Assembly (NCBI GenBank): GCA_947167415.1
Contig: CAMVHY010000101.1
Span: forward strand, 1-5,890
Direction of reading: 5' to 3'
DNA: 5,890 nt
DNA from: an uncultured Clostridia bacterium
GTDB taxonomy: Bacteria > Bacillota > Clostridia > Lachnospirales > CAMVHY01
The notes beneath the pieces were generated by a model. It did no database searches. It worked only from the letters and a program-made list of their open reading frames with translations, and had not been told where the DNA came from. Positions within the stretch are counted from its first letter, which is position 1. The number at the start of each line of letters is the position of its first letter. Position numbers and translations under genes: made by a program. Shown one piece after another: positions 5,738 through 5,890 of this stretch.

Positions 5738-5890
5738 GTAGCATTCACATAAAATAAAAATATATTGAGCAAAGAGAAAAAGTGATAAGATAGAAGTATG
5801 AAACTGACAAAAACACAATATAAAAAGCTAGAGAGATTAATGCCAATAGCGAGGAAACCGGCGAAGATATCAAACTACAAATTCATGTGT
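5738..5890 (+). mobile_element. IS5-family insertion sequence, left end (runs off the window)
   Basis: The left end is placed by the decayed transposase it interrupts: homology of the old copy stops at CTAG (5734-5737) and the new element starts with GTAGCATTCACAT at 5738. CTAG fits the YTAR target used by IS5 relatives. The right copy of CTAG should lie after the element, outside the window. Its first 27 or so bases recur as the minus-strand end of the 48-bp mini-element at 1111-1158, which independently supports the boundary. The transposase start follows 60 bp inside the end. Confidence 0.85.
5798..5890 (+). CDS. IS5-family transposase, N-terminal part (truncated by window end)
   Basis: Only the first 31 codons are visible, from ATG at 5798 to the last base. 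They include MKLTKTQYKKLERL, PIARKPAKI and SNYKFMC. The pattern of an LTxxQYxxLE start, a basic linker and then the first helix before a Cys-x-Trp-Arg motif is that of the N-terminal helix-turn-helix-like domain of IS4/IS5 transposases. The catalytic DDE residues lie beyond the window. No stop or frameshift is seen in this part, unlike the older copy at 5588-5737, so it may be active. The ribosome binding site is weak (GATAGAAG). A TGATAAGAT extended -10-like sequence at 5783-5791 lies so close to the ATG that a leaderless message is possible. The gene itself contains a CTAG (5828-5831), the same site used as target in the old copy. Confidence 0.85.
   Translation, partial: MKLTKTQYKKLERLMPIARKPAKISNYKFMC

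Noticed and set aside
5675..5890. Recent inverted duplication giving the two transposase segments
   Set aside because: The segments differ at 11 of 63 positions, only one has stops and frameshifts, and the junction has an IS end at a CTAG. Insertion of one copy into an older one explains this better.

Overview
The window is strongly AT-rich and reads like the chromosome of a low-GC bacterium. The core proteins look Firmicutes/Clostridia-like (a GlmM beginning MAKLFGTDGVRG and a canonical 606-aa GlmS), ribosome binding sites are purine-rich, and one promoter is an exact sigma-70/sigma-A consensus. Ochre-interrupted genes, decaying insertion sequences and long AT-rich spacers suggest a genome undergoing erosion, perhaps a host-associated or symbiotic lineage. 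The taxonomic placement is inference from sequence character only.

Left part (1-1193). A possible terminator 3' arm is followed by a good ribosome binding site and a 324-codon frame (65-1036). The frame encodes a multi-spanning membrane protein of unknown function but carries two in-frame TAA codons (codons 11 and 74), so it is called a pseudogene. Behind its stop lies a 48-bp palindromic mini-element (1111-1158) flanked by TTAG on both sides. Its ends match the start of the insertion sequence at the right edge of the window. A rho-independent terminator follows.

Centre (1194-4600). glmM and glmS form a two-gene operon with a 21-bp gap. Together they cover three activities: fructose-6-P to GlcN-6-P (GlmS) and GlcN-6-P to GlcN-1-P (GlmM), feeding UDP-GlcNAc and thus peptidoglycan. 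There is no room for a glmS ribozyme before glmS. A strong hairpin terminator, symmetrical enough to work both ways, closes the operon.

Right part (4600-5890). A convergent minus-strand gene (4659-5264) encodes a 201-aa membrane protein with a Cys/His-containing C-terminal tail, driven by a perfect TTGACA-N17-TATAAT promoter. An AT-rich spacer leads to a decayed minus-strand IS5-type transposase remnant (5588-5737). At a CTAG in that remnant a second, apparently undamaged, related element is inserted in the opposite orientation (5738 to beyond the window). It carries the first 31 codons of its transposase.

No defence system, CRISPR array or RNA gene was seen. The most notable structure is the insertion-sequence archaeology: one IS family is present as a fresh copy, a decayed inverted copy used as its target, and a 48-bp end-to-end deletion derivative.
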